The notes under the pieces: generated by a model
Told to the model about the DNA's origin: nothing
Database searches by the model: none
The model's input: only the letters and a program-made list of their open reading frames with translations
Program-made: the position numbers and the translations under genes
Origin: Candidatus Aenigmatarchaeota archaeon
Lineage (GTDB): Archaea; Aenigmatarchaeota; Aenigmatarchaeia; QMZP01; QMZT01
DNA: 6,334 bases
Direction of reading: 5' to 3'
NCBI GenBank assembly: GCA_030634615.1
Contig: DAOWAL010000072.1
Span: forward strand, 1 to 6,334
Shown: positions 1 to 6,226 of the stretch, piece after piece
Layout of the letters: each line of letters begins with the position of its first letter
Position numbering within the stretch: position 1 is the first letter of the stretch

Positions 1-169
1 CCCCTGTTATTGCTATATTTTCAATGTGCTTAGTACGCAAGAGATGTTCTGCTTTTTTGTGTCTATGTCTTGCAGAACCTGACAAAACAACAAGCAAATC
101 TGCTTCTGTTGGCAAAACTGAATTTTCATCTTCTTTACACAAAAAATTGTAGAAAAAGTAATCAAGCAT
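1..169 (-). CDS. DUF218/YdcF-family protein, N-terminal part (cut by window edge)
   Basis: The first 56 codons of a gene that runs off the left edge. Translation from ATG at 169 gives a start MLDYFFYNFLC, then an acidic stretch, then ADLLVVLSGSARHR at about residues 25-38 and KHIENIAITG near the cut. This is the opening of the DUF218 (YdcF/SanA/ElyC) fold: a hydrophobic strand ending in a small-residue loop with an Arg, a helix containing 'A..L', then a strand ending in a Gly. Family members are linked to envelope or cell-wall polysaccharide metabolism, but their reaction is mostly unknown. The start overlaps the last 8 bases of the upstream PssE-like gene, and no Shine-Dalgarno sequence precedes it, so it is probably translated by coupling. 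No signal peptide or membrane anchor is seen at this start, unlike many SanA/ElyC proteins, so it may act in the cytoplasm. The family call rests on about 35 residues and the C-terminal half is not visible. Confidence 0.72.
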   Translation of the reverse strand, partial: MLDYFFYNFLCKEDENSVLPTEADLLVVLSGSARHRHKKAEHLLRTKHIENIAITG

Positions 170-641
170 CTATAATACTTTTGATTTTAGCGATTATTTC
201 TGGATAATGCTGTTCGGAATGGAAATTGAAAGTTTTATCTTTTGCCGCAACATAGAATTTATCTAGATCTTCCGCACAACTAGACCCCAACAGGAGCCCG
301 TCGTTAGACAATTTCTGTATAATCTCCAACTGGTGGTTATTAGCATGCTCTTTAAACTCAGCAAGTCTGGCAATTGCTATCGTTTTTTTGTGGTTTTTTA
401 TAGAATAAAACAGCGAACCAATGCCCCCATGAGATATAACAAGACTACTCTTTAAAATATATTCTTCAAGCTGCTCTTTACTGCAGTATCGAAAGTATTT
501 TCCAAATTTGGGAACATAAGAACATGCCCCAATTTGCATTACGATGTTTTCTTCAAAATCATATTTTTGTACAAGTTGATCTACAGCCATAATTAATCGA
601 TCAAACTGAAAAGAGTTATTTCCAACCGTTACAAAAATCAT
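162..641 (-). CDS. pssE: PssE/Cps14G/Alg13-like glycosyltransferase catalytic subunit
   Basis: A 159-residue protein, the usual size for the split Alg13-type subunit. It corresponds to the C-terminal, nucleotide-sugar-binding half of a GT-B enzyme (GT28-like). It starts MIFVTVGN (VTVG at 4-7), followed by F.FDRL. The donor-binding motif SHGGIGS is at residues 70-76, and a conserved R...E..EHANNHQ block follows at about 92-104, equivalent to 'PR....EH..DHQ' in the family. There is no membrane segment, so the protein should need its PssD/Alg14 partner, encoded immediately upstream with a 10-bp gap, to dock at the membrane. In known pairs (PssD-PssE, Cps14F-Cps14G) the complex adds a sugar such as glucuronic acid or galactose to a lipid-linked acceptor. 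The sugar used here cannot be read from sequence. The bases before the ATG are A/T only, with no Shine-Dalgarno site. The 3' end overlaps the DUF218 gene by 8 bp. Confidence 0.9.
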   Translation of the reverse strand: MIFVTVGNNSFQFDRLIMAVDQLVQKYDFEENIVMQIGACSYVPKFGKYFRYCSKEQLEEYILKSSLVISHGGIGSLFYSIKNHKKTIAIARLAEFKEHANNHQLEIIQKLSNDGLLLGSSCAEDLDKFYVAAKDKTFNFHSEQHYPEIIAKIKSIIDA

Positions 642-651
642 AAAAAATTAA

Positions 652-1113
652 TTAACTTAATAGACACCCTTTATATATAGCATCTGGGTAATATTTCAAC
701 AACTCTTTCCATTGAACAAAAAAGGAATTAGAAATAAAATAAAAAAATCTTCCTGACAACGAAGGAGTAAATACTTGCGCCGAACATTCAATATAAATAA
801 CCTTACCTTTAAAAAGGCGCACAAGAAGAGCCATAATAAGCCCTGTTGACGGCCCTGTCGTAATTAAAACATTCGGTCTTTCTAAGAAGAATATATATAT
901 GTTTTGCAACGCTGTAATCACAAATTTTAACATTTTAACTGATAATTTCACACTTCCATAATCAAAGATATTATATTTATGACAACCTAAGTTCTCGTCA
1001 GAAACCATGCCTCCTACGACAAGAAATTGTTTATAATCCCTCATATTGTGCATAATAAGCCTCAGTTCGTCATAGTGCCCCCCAGAGGCTGATACAAAAG
1101 CTATTTTTTTCAT
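652..1113 (-). CDS. pssD: PssD/Cps14F/Alg14-like glycosyltransferase membrane-anchor subunit
   Basis: A 153-residue protein matching the Alg14-like partner that recruits the catalytic Alg13-like subunit to the membrane and supplies the acceptor side. Visible motifs are SASGGHYDEL at 8-17 (the SGGH motif), a hydrophobic segment at about 59-77, LITTGPSTGLIMALL at 83-97 (the TGP..... loop plus a hydrophobic helix), and YIECSAQV at 107-114, where the family has 'YIES.ar'. Near the end is FFVQWKELLKYYPDAIYKG, equivalent to the family's 'fiVQW.el...yp.a.y.G'. Length and motif order suggest the gene is complete. Its ATG overlaps the carbamoyltransferase stop (ATGA, 4 bp), and no Shine-Dalgarno site precedes it. 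The next gene encodes the matching PssE-like subunit. The pair is expected to add one sugar to a polyprenyl-linked glycan on the cytoplasmic face of the inner membrane. Donor and linkage are unknown. Confidence 0.9.
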   Translation of the reverse strand: MKKIAFVSASGGHYDELRLIMHNMRDYKQFLVVGGMVSDENLGCHKYNIFDYGSVKLSVKMLKFVITALQNIYIFFLERPNVLITTGPSTGLIMALLVRLFKGKVIYIECSAQVFTPSLSGRFFYFISNSFFVQWKELLKYYPDAIYKGCLLS

Positions 1114-2834
1114 TTTTTTATAATGTAATTTCCCATAGAAAGATATTTTAATCCTGATTTTTCAAATACCTGTATCGCGTCAGTTGGTCTCAACACATTT
1201 GGTTTACCATGTAAATTGAAAGACGTGTTCAATATCGCACCCACACCTGTAATGTTATAAAATTTTTTGACCAAGTCGTGATAGAGGAAGTTTTCTTTCT
1301 GGCTTATAATATGTGGTCTTGTTGTCTCGTCATAGGAATGCATTGCTGATCTTAATACTTTTTTCCCCAAAGAAGTCAGTTCAAAAGCAGATACCATATA
1401 GGCTTTCGACAAAATCTTGCCGTTATCAACAATATATTTGTCAGAAAATTCACTTAAAATACTTGGGGCAAAAGGCATCCAAAAATCTCTATTTTTGATT
1501 AACTTGTTTATTGTAGTCTGTTGATCAAGGGTTGTTGGATTTGCTAATATTGATCTATTACCCAACCCTCTTGCACCCCACTCATTACGACCAGAAAATC
1601 GTGCAACAACTTCGCCTTGAGCAAGTAATTCAGCAACCACAGAGTTAATATCAAGACACTTCTTTGTGTGATATTTTTTATGAATATTATTCTTTTCCAG
1701 GAAAACATCTATTTCTGAGTTATAATCTAGCCCCAGATAAAGATTTGAAATAGGAGATATCTTGGATACAGTTGGGCTCAAATTTAAATAACCCCAGCAT
1801 GCACTCCCTATTGCATTTGATTCATCCCCCGCGCTGGGTACAACATATACTGTATTCACTTCCTTGAGCGCAGATATCTTCATTACCAATTTAATATTCA
1901 TAAAGACCCCACCTGCAAGTACAAGATCTTTAATTCCTGTCTTTTTAATACCGGCTCTAACCCAAAAAAGAACCTTATCTTCTAAGAGGGTTTGTAGCGC
2001 TCCTGCCACATTATCAAATCTTTCGTATCTTAATATTTCTTTCAACTCATTCTCAGCTAGAGAAATGTCCTTGTTGGAAAAAAAAGTTAAGTCGTTAGAT
2101 ACACCGATCATACTATCCAATTTCTTATAAATATGTTCATAAGAACCTTTTTTGGCATACGCCGCAAGTCCCATGACTTTAAATTCATCTTGTAGAGGTC
2201 TCATACCCAAGAGCATGGTAACTAATGAATATAAATAACCCAAAGAAGCATTTTTTTTCGTATAAGAGATATTTTTAAGACAGTTATTCAAAAAAATACC
2301 AACACTAGCAGAAACACCGGCACCCTCTCCATCCATGGTAAATACAAGTGTTCTTTTTTCCGGCTCAATATTAAAGGATGCAGCGTAAGCGTGAGCAACA
2401 TGGTGATCTATTACACTTATTTTTACACACTCTACTCCGAGCGCTAAACTTAAGTTTCTAACAATTTTTTTTCTCCAATTATTTTTCCGAAACCTTGTTA
2501 CTACAATAAAATATATTCTATACAAACTAGGGAAATATCGATTAACAGCTAATAAAATTTGTCTTTTTATTGAAGGGTTTTTGTGAGAACTAATGAAGCA
2601 ACGTACAAAATCAGTGTCATTATTTACAGCATATGCATTATCCACAATGACCGCATCGATATCCTTAATATTAATCAAGCTGTCTGCTAAGATGGTATTT
2701 ATCGCCCGTATTGGCACACCTGCTTGGTTTTTCTTCCTGGAAATACGCTCTTCACTTAAACAAGCTACCACTTCTCCATCAATGAGCAAACAAGCGGTTG
2801 CGGTATGTCCTATATTAAGCCCAAGAATTTTCAT
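1110..2834 (-). CDS. NodU/CmcH-family carbamoyltransferase
   Basis: A 574-residue enzyme, close to full length for the NodU/CmcH/TobZ family, which transfers carbamoyl from carbamoyl phosphate through a carbamoyl-adenylate to a hydroxyl of a sugar or antibiotic. The N-terminal Kae1-like (ASKHA) domain opens MKILGLNIGH. It has the metal-binding HHVAHAYAA at 144-152 (H144 and H148, comparable to TobZ His114/His118), MDGEG at 168-172, AGGVFMN at 307-313, and PSAGDESNAIG at 333-343, with D337 as the likely third metal ligand. The C-terminal YrdC-like domain has GRNEWGARGLGNRSIL at 415-430, NRDFWMPFAPSIL at 448-460, TRPHI at 505-509 and NTSFNLHGKPNV at 536-547. Several usually conserved positions differ: GPRALG is GARGLG, and GEP is GKP. 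No transmembrane segment is evident; it should be cytosolic and act on a sugar nucleotide or lipid-linked sugar. An AAAGG about 10 bases before the ATG could serve as ribosome site. The gene shares 4-bp ATGA overlaps with both neighbours. Confidence 0.93.
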   Translation of the reverse strand: MKILGLNIGHTATACLLIDGEVVACLSEERISRKKNQAGVPIRAINTILADSLINIKDIDAVIVDNAYAVNNDTDFVRCFISSHKNPSIKRQILLAVNRYFPSLYRIYFIVVTRFRKNNWRKKIVRNLSLALGVECVKISVIDHHVAHAYAASFNIEPEKRTLVFTMDGEGAGVSASVGIFLNNCLKNISYTKKNASLGYLYSLVTMLLGMRPLQDEFKVMGLAAYAKKGSYEHIYKKLDSMIGVSNDLTFFSNKDISLAENELKEILRYERFDNVAGALQTLLEDKVLFWVRAGIKKTGIKDLVLAGGVFMNIKLVMKISALKEVNTVYVVPSAGDESNAIGSACWGYLNLSPTVSKISPISNLYLGLDYNSEIDVFLEKNNIHKKYHTKKCLDINSVVAELLAQGEVVARFSGRNEWGARGLGNRSILANPTTLDQQTTINKLIKNRDFWMPFAPSILSEFSDKYIVDNGKILSKAYMVSAFELTSLGKKVLRSAMHSYDETTRPHIISQKENFLYHDLVKKFYNITGVGAILNTSFNLHGKPNVLRPTDAIQVFEKSGLKYLSMGNYIIKK

Positions 2835-4021
2835 GATTGTGGTACCTTTTTTGTAATTGCTTGATAATGCCTATTGCCAATTCTCATAAAAAGCAAGCTG
2901 AAATTGCCACCTTCCTTAATTTTTAGCTTTTTTCTAATTTCGTCCGGTTTCTGGGATAACCCTCTTTTTGCAATATCAATACGAGATATATTCATCTCTG
3001 ACAAAGTTTTTTTTAGTTTTTTTAGATTAAATCGAGAGAAAGATATAATTTCATAACCTTTATACTGATGTCCGACGGCAACAGGAAGATTGTCACTCGT
3101 TAAATATGCGATAAGGGGATCTAGCTTTTTGCATCCAGCCTGCTGTGCAAACTCGTCAATTAAATGAGACCGAATAATAGCGCAGTTTGGCTCTATGATG
3201 TATTTTTTAGGTGTTGATGTCTCGACATGTTTTGAAGGATGTGATGTCTCCAACGTATACTTTTCAGGTAAAATGGTTGCCCGAAACGCAGTAGTCTTAA
3301 GTATCCCAAACCACAGCATAATTTGTTTACACTCAAATTCATCCGCAATAACTTCAACTTCTGGATTATATGGTAATTTTTCTAATTCCTCATAAGAGAT
3401 GGCGGGAGAAACCTTAATACCCACAGCATCAATATGTGATAATATTTTTGGCAACATCTGTTCCACAGAAGGAAGTGAATCGCTTAATGAGACGGTTCTT
3501 TTATTCTTCACACGTCTTGAAGGGTCAATGTAGACAGCATCACACGTACCGAGATCAGTATCTTCTGCATTTTTATGCATAAATTCTATGTTTGAATATA
3601 CGGAATACACCTTCGCATTTTCCTTTGCAATGTCTAGTGTTAAACGATCACTGTCTATTGCCAAAACCTTCGTTCTAGCAGCAATTGCTATTGTATTTCC
3701 CCCTATCCCAGATGTTAGATCTGCGACCTTCTTGAAGCCCGAAAATCGCTCGGCTACATATTCCGCTACTCTTTCTCCGGTTGACTGCTCAAGACCCACC
3801 TTGGTAAAGAACATGTTATCAGCCTTACTAAACTTAAGTTTCGCAGATTTCCTTAGTGTTAGTAATTCAATGATACTCCTAATGTTAAGATTGGGGTAAA
3901 TATTTTTCAACTTTAAAGTGGCGGCAGTAGTAAATCGACCTTCAGGATACTGAATTTGAATTTTTTTAATCAATTTTTTCCCTTCTTCTGATAGGAGGAA
4001 ATTTATATCTTCTATTGTCAT
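2831..4021 (-). CDS. class I SAM-dependent methyltransferase with C-terminal THUMP-like domain
   Basis: A 396-residue protein recognisable as the methyltransferase family that carries a 'THUMP-like' C-terminal domain. The N-terminal helical part (about 1-85) ends FFTKVGLEQST, as in the family's 'LT...LEQAT'. The Rossmann core follows: motif I VADLTSGIGGNT at 99-110, motif II acidic residue in LAIDSDRL at 120-127, a motif IV-like YIDPSRR at 164-170, and KVSPAISY at 203-210. The THUMP-like part holds YIIEPNCAIIRSHL at 274-287, then an IAKRGLSQKP element at 350-359 and GGNFSLLF near the end. Its substrate is not established; fold and domain suggest RNA, not sugar. Its place between glycosyltransferases and a carbamoyltransferase is unexpected: it lies 9 bp after the GT2 gene and its stop overlaps the carbamoyltransferase ATG. 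A good Shine-Dalgarno site (AAGGA, 6-base spacer) supports the chosen start. A role in glycan methylation would be pure inference from context. Confidence 0.86.
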   Translation of the reverse strand: MTIEDINFLLSEEGKKLIKKIQIQYPEGRFTTAATLKLKNIYPNLNIRSIIELLTLRKSAKLKFSKADNMFFTKVGLEQSTGERVAEYVAERFSGFKKVADLTSGIGGNTIAIAARTKVLAIDSDRLTLDIAKENAKVYSVYSNIEFMHKNAEDTDLGTCDAVYIDPSRRVKNKRTVSLSDSLPSVEQMLPKILSHIDAVGIKVSPAISYEELEKLPYNPEVEVIADEFECKQIMLWFGILKTTAFRATILPEKYTLETSHPSKHVETSTPKKYIIEPNCAIIRSHLIDEFAQQAGCKKLDPLIAYLTSDNLPVAVGHQYKGYEIISFSRFNLKKLKKTLSEMNISRIDIAKRGLSQKPDEIRKKLKIKEGGNFSLLFMRIGNRHYQAITKKVPQS

Positions 4022-4027
4022 AATTTA

Positions 4028-4032
4028 TCCTT
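4028..4032 (-). promoter_or_regulatory. Shine-Dalgarno site for the THUMP-like methyltransferase
   Basis: The minus strand reads TAAGGATAAATTATG here. AAGGA lies 6 bases before the methyltransferase ATG at 4021 and overlaps the TAA stop of the GT2 gene. It is the best-placed ribosome site in the window. Most other genes have A/T-only leaders, a weak site or a start overlapping the previous stop, so this gene may be initiated more independently than its neighbours. Confidence 0.6.
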
Positions 4033-4927
4033 ACACGATCAGTGTTCCAAATCTTATTGAATAAACAAGTCTTATACATTTTAATGCCACAACATACAAT
4101 ATCCCTCCTATACCTATCATTATACATGATATCGGTCCATTATTTCTTATCAGAGTAACTCCTTGAGGAGACGAAAGTTCAAATTTCCCATTATTACGCC
4201 ACAAACCGGTAGCTCTCTTAAAATCGAATACTGGGCTCACGAAATACTTATACCTAACATGAAAATCACGTTTAAATTCTACCGGATGTTTTTTGTATAA
4301 CAATGGATCAAGTTTATGAATTAGCACTCTTTTAGAGGCATACCATACCTTGCTAAATATTTTCTGTTTAATGACAGTTTTGTGGATAAAAATTGTTTGA
4401 GGAGTATTCACATAATATGTTTTATACCCTTTATCCTTTAATTTGTAAAACACGTCTGAATCATCGTGATATCCACTCCCCATTTTGTTGAAATCTTCAT
4501 CAAAGCAACCTACGGCACAAAGTGCTTTTTTACTATAAATTGTAGCGTTGCCTCCATGCGGTCCATAGGCACTTACAAAACCAAAAGGTCCATCCTTTTT
4601 AGAATAGAACATCATCGCACGTAACCATCCTTTTTTTAAAATACAGTCACCTCCCAAAAGTAAGCAGAAATCATTTGAAGCCAACTTGACACCCAAATTT
4701 CTAACTGCGACACCTCCCATATGTTTAACAACATAGATTTCAACCCCTTTCAAATTCTTGAGTTGTCCATATAACTTCAATAAACCAGGCTCCGTTGAAC
4801 CATCATCTATTACGATAATCTCTTTATTACCATTATAGTCCAATTCCACTAAAGAGTTTACACAGTCTTTGATAGTGTAACCTTGATTATAAGTGGCAAC
4901 AATTATGCTTATTGGGTGTTCTTTCAT
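4031..4927 (-). CDS. GT2-family glycosyltransferase with C-terminal membrane segment
   Basis: A 298-residue GT-A fold enzyme. The opening ISIIVATYNQGYTIKDCVNSL (from residue 6) is the classic family 2 start. The nucleotide-binding IIVIDDGST is at 37-45, and the conserved VAVRNLGVKLAS at 73-84 corresponds to 'g.a.ARN.Gi..A'. The usual metal-binding DXD ('LDADC') reads LGGDC at 91-95, so only the second aspartate (D94) remains. The acceptor/catalytic region is SGYHDDSDVFYKLKDKGY at 151-168, followed by a late His in IFIHK at 179-183. A hydrophobic stretch at about 267-284 predicts one membrane-spanning or interfacial helix near the C-terminus, placing the enzyme at the inner membrane facing cytoplasm. 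It should add one sugar to a growing lipid-linked glycan; donor and linkage are unknown. It begins 3 bp after the GT4 gene. The only ribosome-site candidate, AGGA about 11 bases upstream, is far from the start. Confidence 0.9.
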   Translation of the reverse strand: MKEHPISIIVATYNQGYTIKDCVNSLVELDYNGNKEIIVIDDGSTEPGLLKLYGQLKNLKGVEIYVVKHMGGVAVRNLGVKLASNDFCLLLGGDCILKKGWLRAMMFYSKKDGPFGFVSAYGPHGGNATIYSKKALCAVGCFDEDFNKMGSGYHDDSDVFYKLKDKGYKTYYVNTPQTIFIHKTVIKQKIFSKVWYASKRVLIHKLDPLLYKKHPVEFKRDFHVRYKYFVSPVFDFKRATGLWRNNGKFELSSPQGVTLIRNNGPISCIMIGIGGILYVVALKCIRLVYSIRFGTLIV

Positions 4928-4930
4928 GTT

Positions 4931-6031
4931 TTATACTATCCTACTATATATATCCAATATATCATTTACTTTTCCTTTTATCTCATAATTACTTTTAACA
5001 AAGTCGCGGTTTATTCTGGAAATAAGTACTTTCGCTTTAGGATTTGAAACCATTTGTAAAGCATGATTAACTCCTTTCGCCAAGGAATAAGCAGACTTTG
5101 GTTTAACTATTACTCCACAACCTCCTTTTTTTATAGGTTCTTGAATCGCTGAATTCTTCAGGTCAGTGACCACGACAGGTTTACCGCACGCCATTGCCTC
5201 TATCTGAACTAATCCTAGAGTTTCACTACTTGAAGTTGATGGTAAAACAACAACATCAGATAAATAGTAGTATGCCTTCAATTTAAGATCAGACACCTTA
5301 CCCACAAAATAAAGATTTTTCTTTTTATACTCACTATGTTCCCAATTGCCAATAACAATAATTTTTCCATTAATATGCTCTGAAGCCTGAATAAGGTAGT
5401 CCAAACCTTTATAGTGAGTAGCTCTACCAACAAAAAGAGCAACTTTGGTCATCTTTTTTTCTGTTAGAGAAAGCACATCTTCAGTATCTTTCCGCGATAC
5501 CCAGTATTCAGTATCAATACAAATAGACACATATTCAATTTTATTTGTATACCTGTCAAAAAAACTATGGTTTTTGTGTATGTTATTAGAGTTAAAAATG
5601 ATTTTACTACTAATGTTACACAGTCTTTTGACAAACAAATTAAAAAAAATACAATCTAGAAAAGGATAATTAGTAGTCAGGGCATGAAATTGCAATACAA
5701 TGGAACCTTTAGGACGGCAAAACAACAGTGCTAATACCGCTATAGGATTTGGCAGGTGCACATGTAGGAGATCATATTTTTTATTTTTATATAAAAAAGA
5801 GAAAAAATACGGCGTTATTGGCGTTGAAAAAATGGTGAACACCTTTGCCGCTTTGTATAAGACACCTTTCTCTAAATTTAATATTTCGTTTTGCTTTTTT
5901 TCAGATATAGCGAGACAATCAAGTGTACTAATTGTTTTTGCTCTAGAAAGACACTTCACTAAATCATACACGTATCGTTCAATGCCACCTGGGTGTGGAT
6001 AATAAAATTTTCCAATTACAAGCACTCTCAT
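4931..6031 (-). CDS. GT4-family glycosyltransferase (GT-B, retaining)
   Basis: A 366-residue GT-B enzyme of normal length for family 4. The N-terminal Rossmann half has VLVIGKFYYPHPGGIERYV at 3-21 (glycine-rich acceptor-side loop) and LLHVHLPNP at 88-96. The linker and C-terminal half hold ALFVGRATHYKGLDYLI at 198-214, with R203 and K208 as the phosphate-binding basic pair. The EX7E motif runs from E270 to E278 (ETLGLVQIE), followed by AMACGKPVV at 279-287. H116 (LQFHALTT) lies where many relatives have 'HSD' or 'HG'. Family members transfer sugars such as mannose, rhamnose or galactose from nucleotide sugars to lipid-linked glycans, as peripheral proteins on the cytoplasmic membrane face. 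The donor cannot be deduced. This is the first operon gene in the window, and its ATG lies 33 bp after the stop of a transposase remnant. No convincing Shine-Dalgarno site precedes it, and no alternative in-frame start is better supported. Confidence 0.91.
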   Translation of the reverse strand: MRVLVIGKFYYPHPGGIERYVYDLVKCLSRAKTISTLDCLAISEKKQNEILNLEKGVLYKAAKVFTIFSTPITPYFFSFLYKNKKYDLLHVHLPNPIAVLALLFCRPKGSIVLQFHALTTNYPFLDCIFFNLFVKRLCNISSKIIFNSNNIHKNHSFFDRYTNKIEYVSICIDTEYWVSRKDTEDVLSLTEKKMTKVALFVGRATHYKGLDYLIQASEHINGKIIVIGNWEHSEYKKKNLYFVGKVSDLKLKAYYYLSDVVVLPSTSSSETLGLVQIEAMACGKPVVVTDLKNSAIQEPIKKGGCGVIVKPKSAYSLAKGVNHALQMVSNPKAKVLISRINRDFVKSNYEIKGKVNDILDIYSRIV

Positions 6032-6032
6032 A

Positions 6033-6065
6033 ATTTGTTATATTACCATGTTTAAGATTTGTTAT
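6033..6065. repeat. 9-bp perfect direct repeat, ATTTGTTAT
   Basis: Two identical copies of ATTTGTTAT (plus-strand reading) lie at 6033-6041 and 6057-6065, separated by 15 bases, in the gap between the transposase remnant and the GT4 start. The right copy ends inside the remnant's stop codon. They could be a regulator half-site pair, a scar of insertion or deletion, or chance in AT-rich DNA. The repeat itself is exact. Confidence 0.55.
6037..6065 (-). promoter_or_regulatory. possible sigma70-type promoter for the glycan operon
   Basis: On the minus strand ATAACA (6065-6060) and TATAAC (6042-6037) are spaced by 17 bases, matching the -35 and -10 consensus at 4 of 6 and 5 of 6 positions. Transcription would begin at or within a base or two of the GT4 ATG at 6031, giving a nearly leaderless message, which agrees with the lack of a Shine-Dalgarno site. 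Both hexamers fall within the 9-bp direct repeat, and AT-rich DNA readily yields such matches, so this is weak evidence. Confidence 0.18.
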
Positions 6066-6226
6066 CACTTTTGGGGGTTTTCCCTATTCAAATAATCATC
6101 AACCAGCTTTTCTCTCAATCCACTCCTTAAACAATTGTGATTTTTAAGCAGCTTCTTCAAATGAGGAAAAACACCGTCATCTAGTGAATTGGTGGTGTTT
6201 GGTAAGTGTTGCACTTGAAGCTTTAA
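6065..6226 (-). pseudogene. 3' remnant of a transposase gene (PNTTN-type, IS256-like variant)
   Basis: An open stretch of 53 codons without a start codon, bounded upstream by TAA at 6229-6227 and ended by TGA at 6067-6065. It encodes HLPNTTNSLDDGVFPHLKK followed by LLKNHNCLRSGLREKLVDDY. The pattern PNTTN.l(D/E)g.f.hlK...r.HrGL is the C-terminal signature of a transposase group related to IS256/MULE elements (often labelled 'variant Zn-binding type'), in which the (D/E) after PNTTN belongs to the catalytic region. The sequence departs from this in the extra Asp and in NC where relatives have RG. Upstream DNA in this frame is broken by stops, and no continuation was found in the other two frames, so the gene is truncated and inactive. 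No inverted terminal repeat could be identified. It marks a past insertion next to the operon's 5' end. Confidence 0.68.

Noticed and set aside
642..651. Gap between the pssD and pssE genes, checked for a terminator or promoter.
   Set aside because: It is only 10 bases of A/T, too short for either; the two genes are clearly one unit.
1313..2856. Several plus-strand open frames opposite the carbamoyltransferase (for example 1864-2130 and 2593-2856).
   Set aside because: They lie antisense to a gene with full family motifs, encode low-complexity sequences without recognisable domains, and have no ribosome sites.
3588..3899. 103-codon plus-strand open frame opposite the methyltransferase.
   Set aside because: It overlaps the SAM-binding core of a well-supported gene and its translation shows no domain; it is a reverse-strand shadow.
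5445..6002. Plus-strand open frames opposite the GT4 gene (5445-5669 and 5700-6002).
   Set aside because: They are antisense to conserved GT4 motifs and have no recognisable product.
6169..6200. 7-bp inverted repeat AAACACC / GGTGTTT with an 18-base spacer, considered as a terminator or operator.
   Set aside because: It lies within the transposase remnant's codons, the loop is long, the stem is short, and no T-run follows in the operon's direction. Chance is the simpler explanation.
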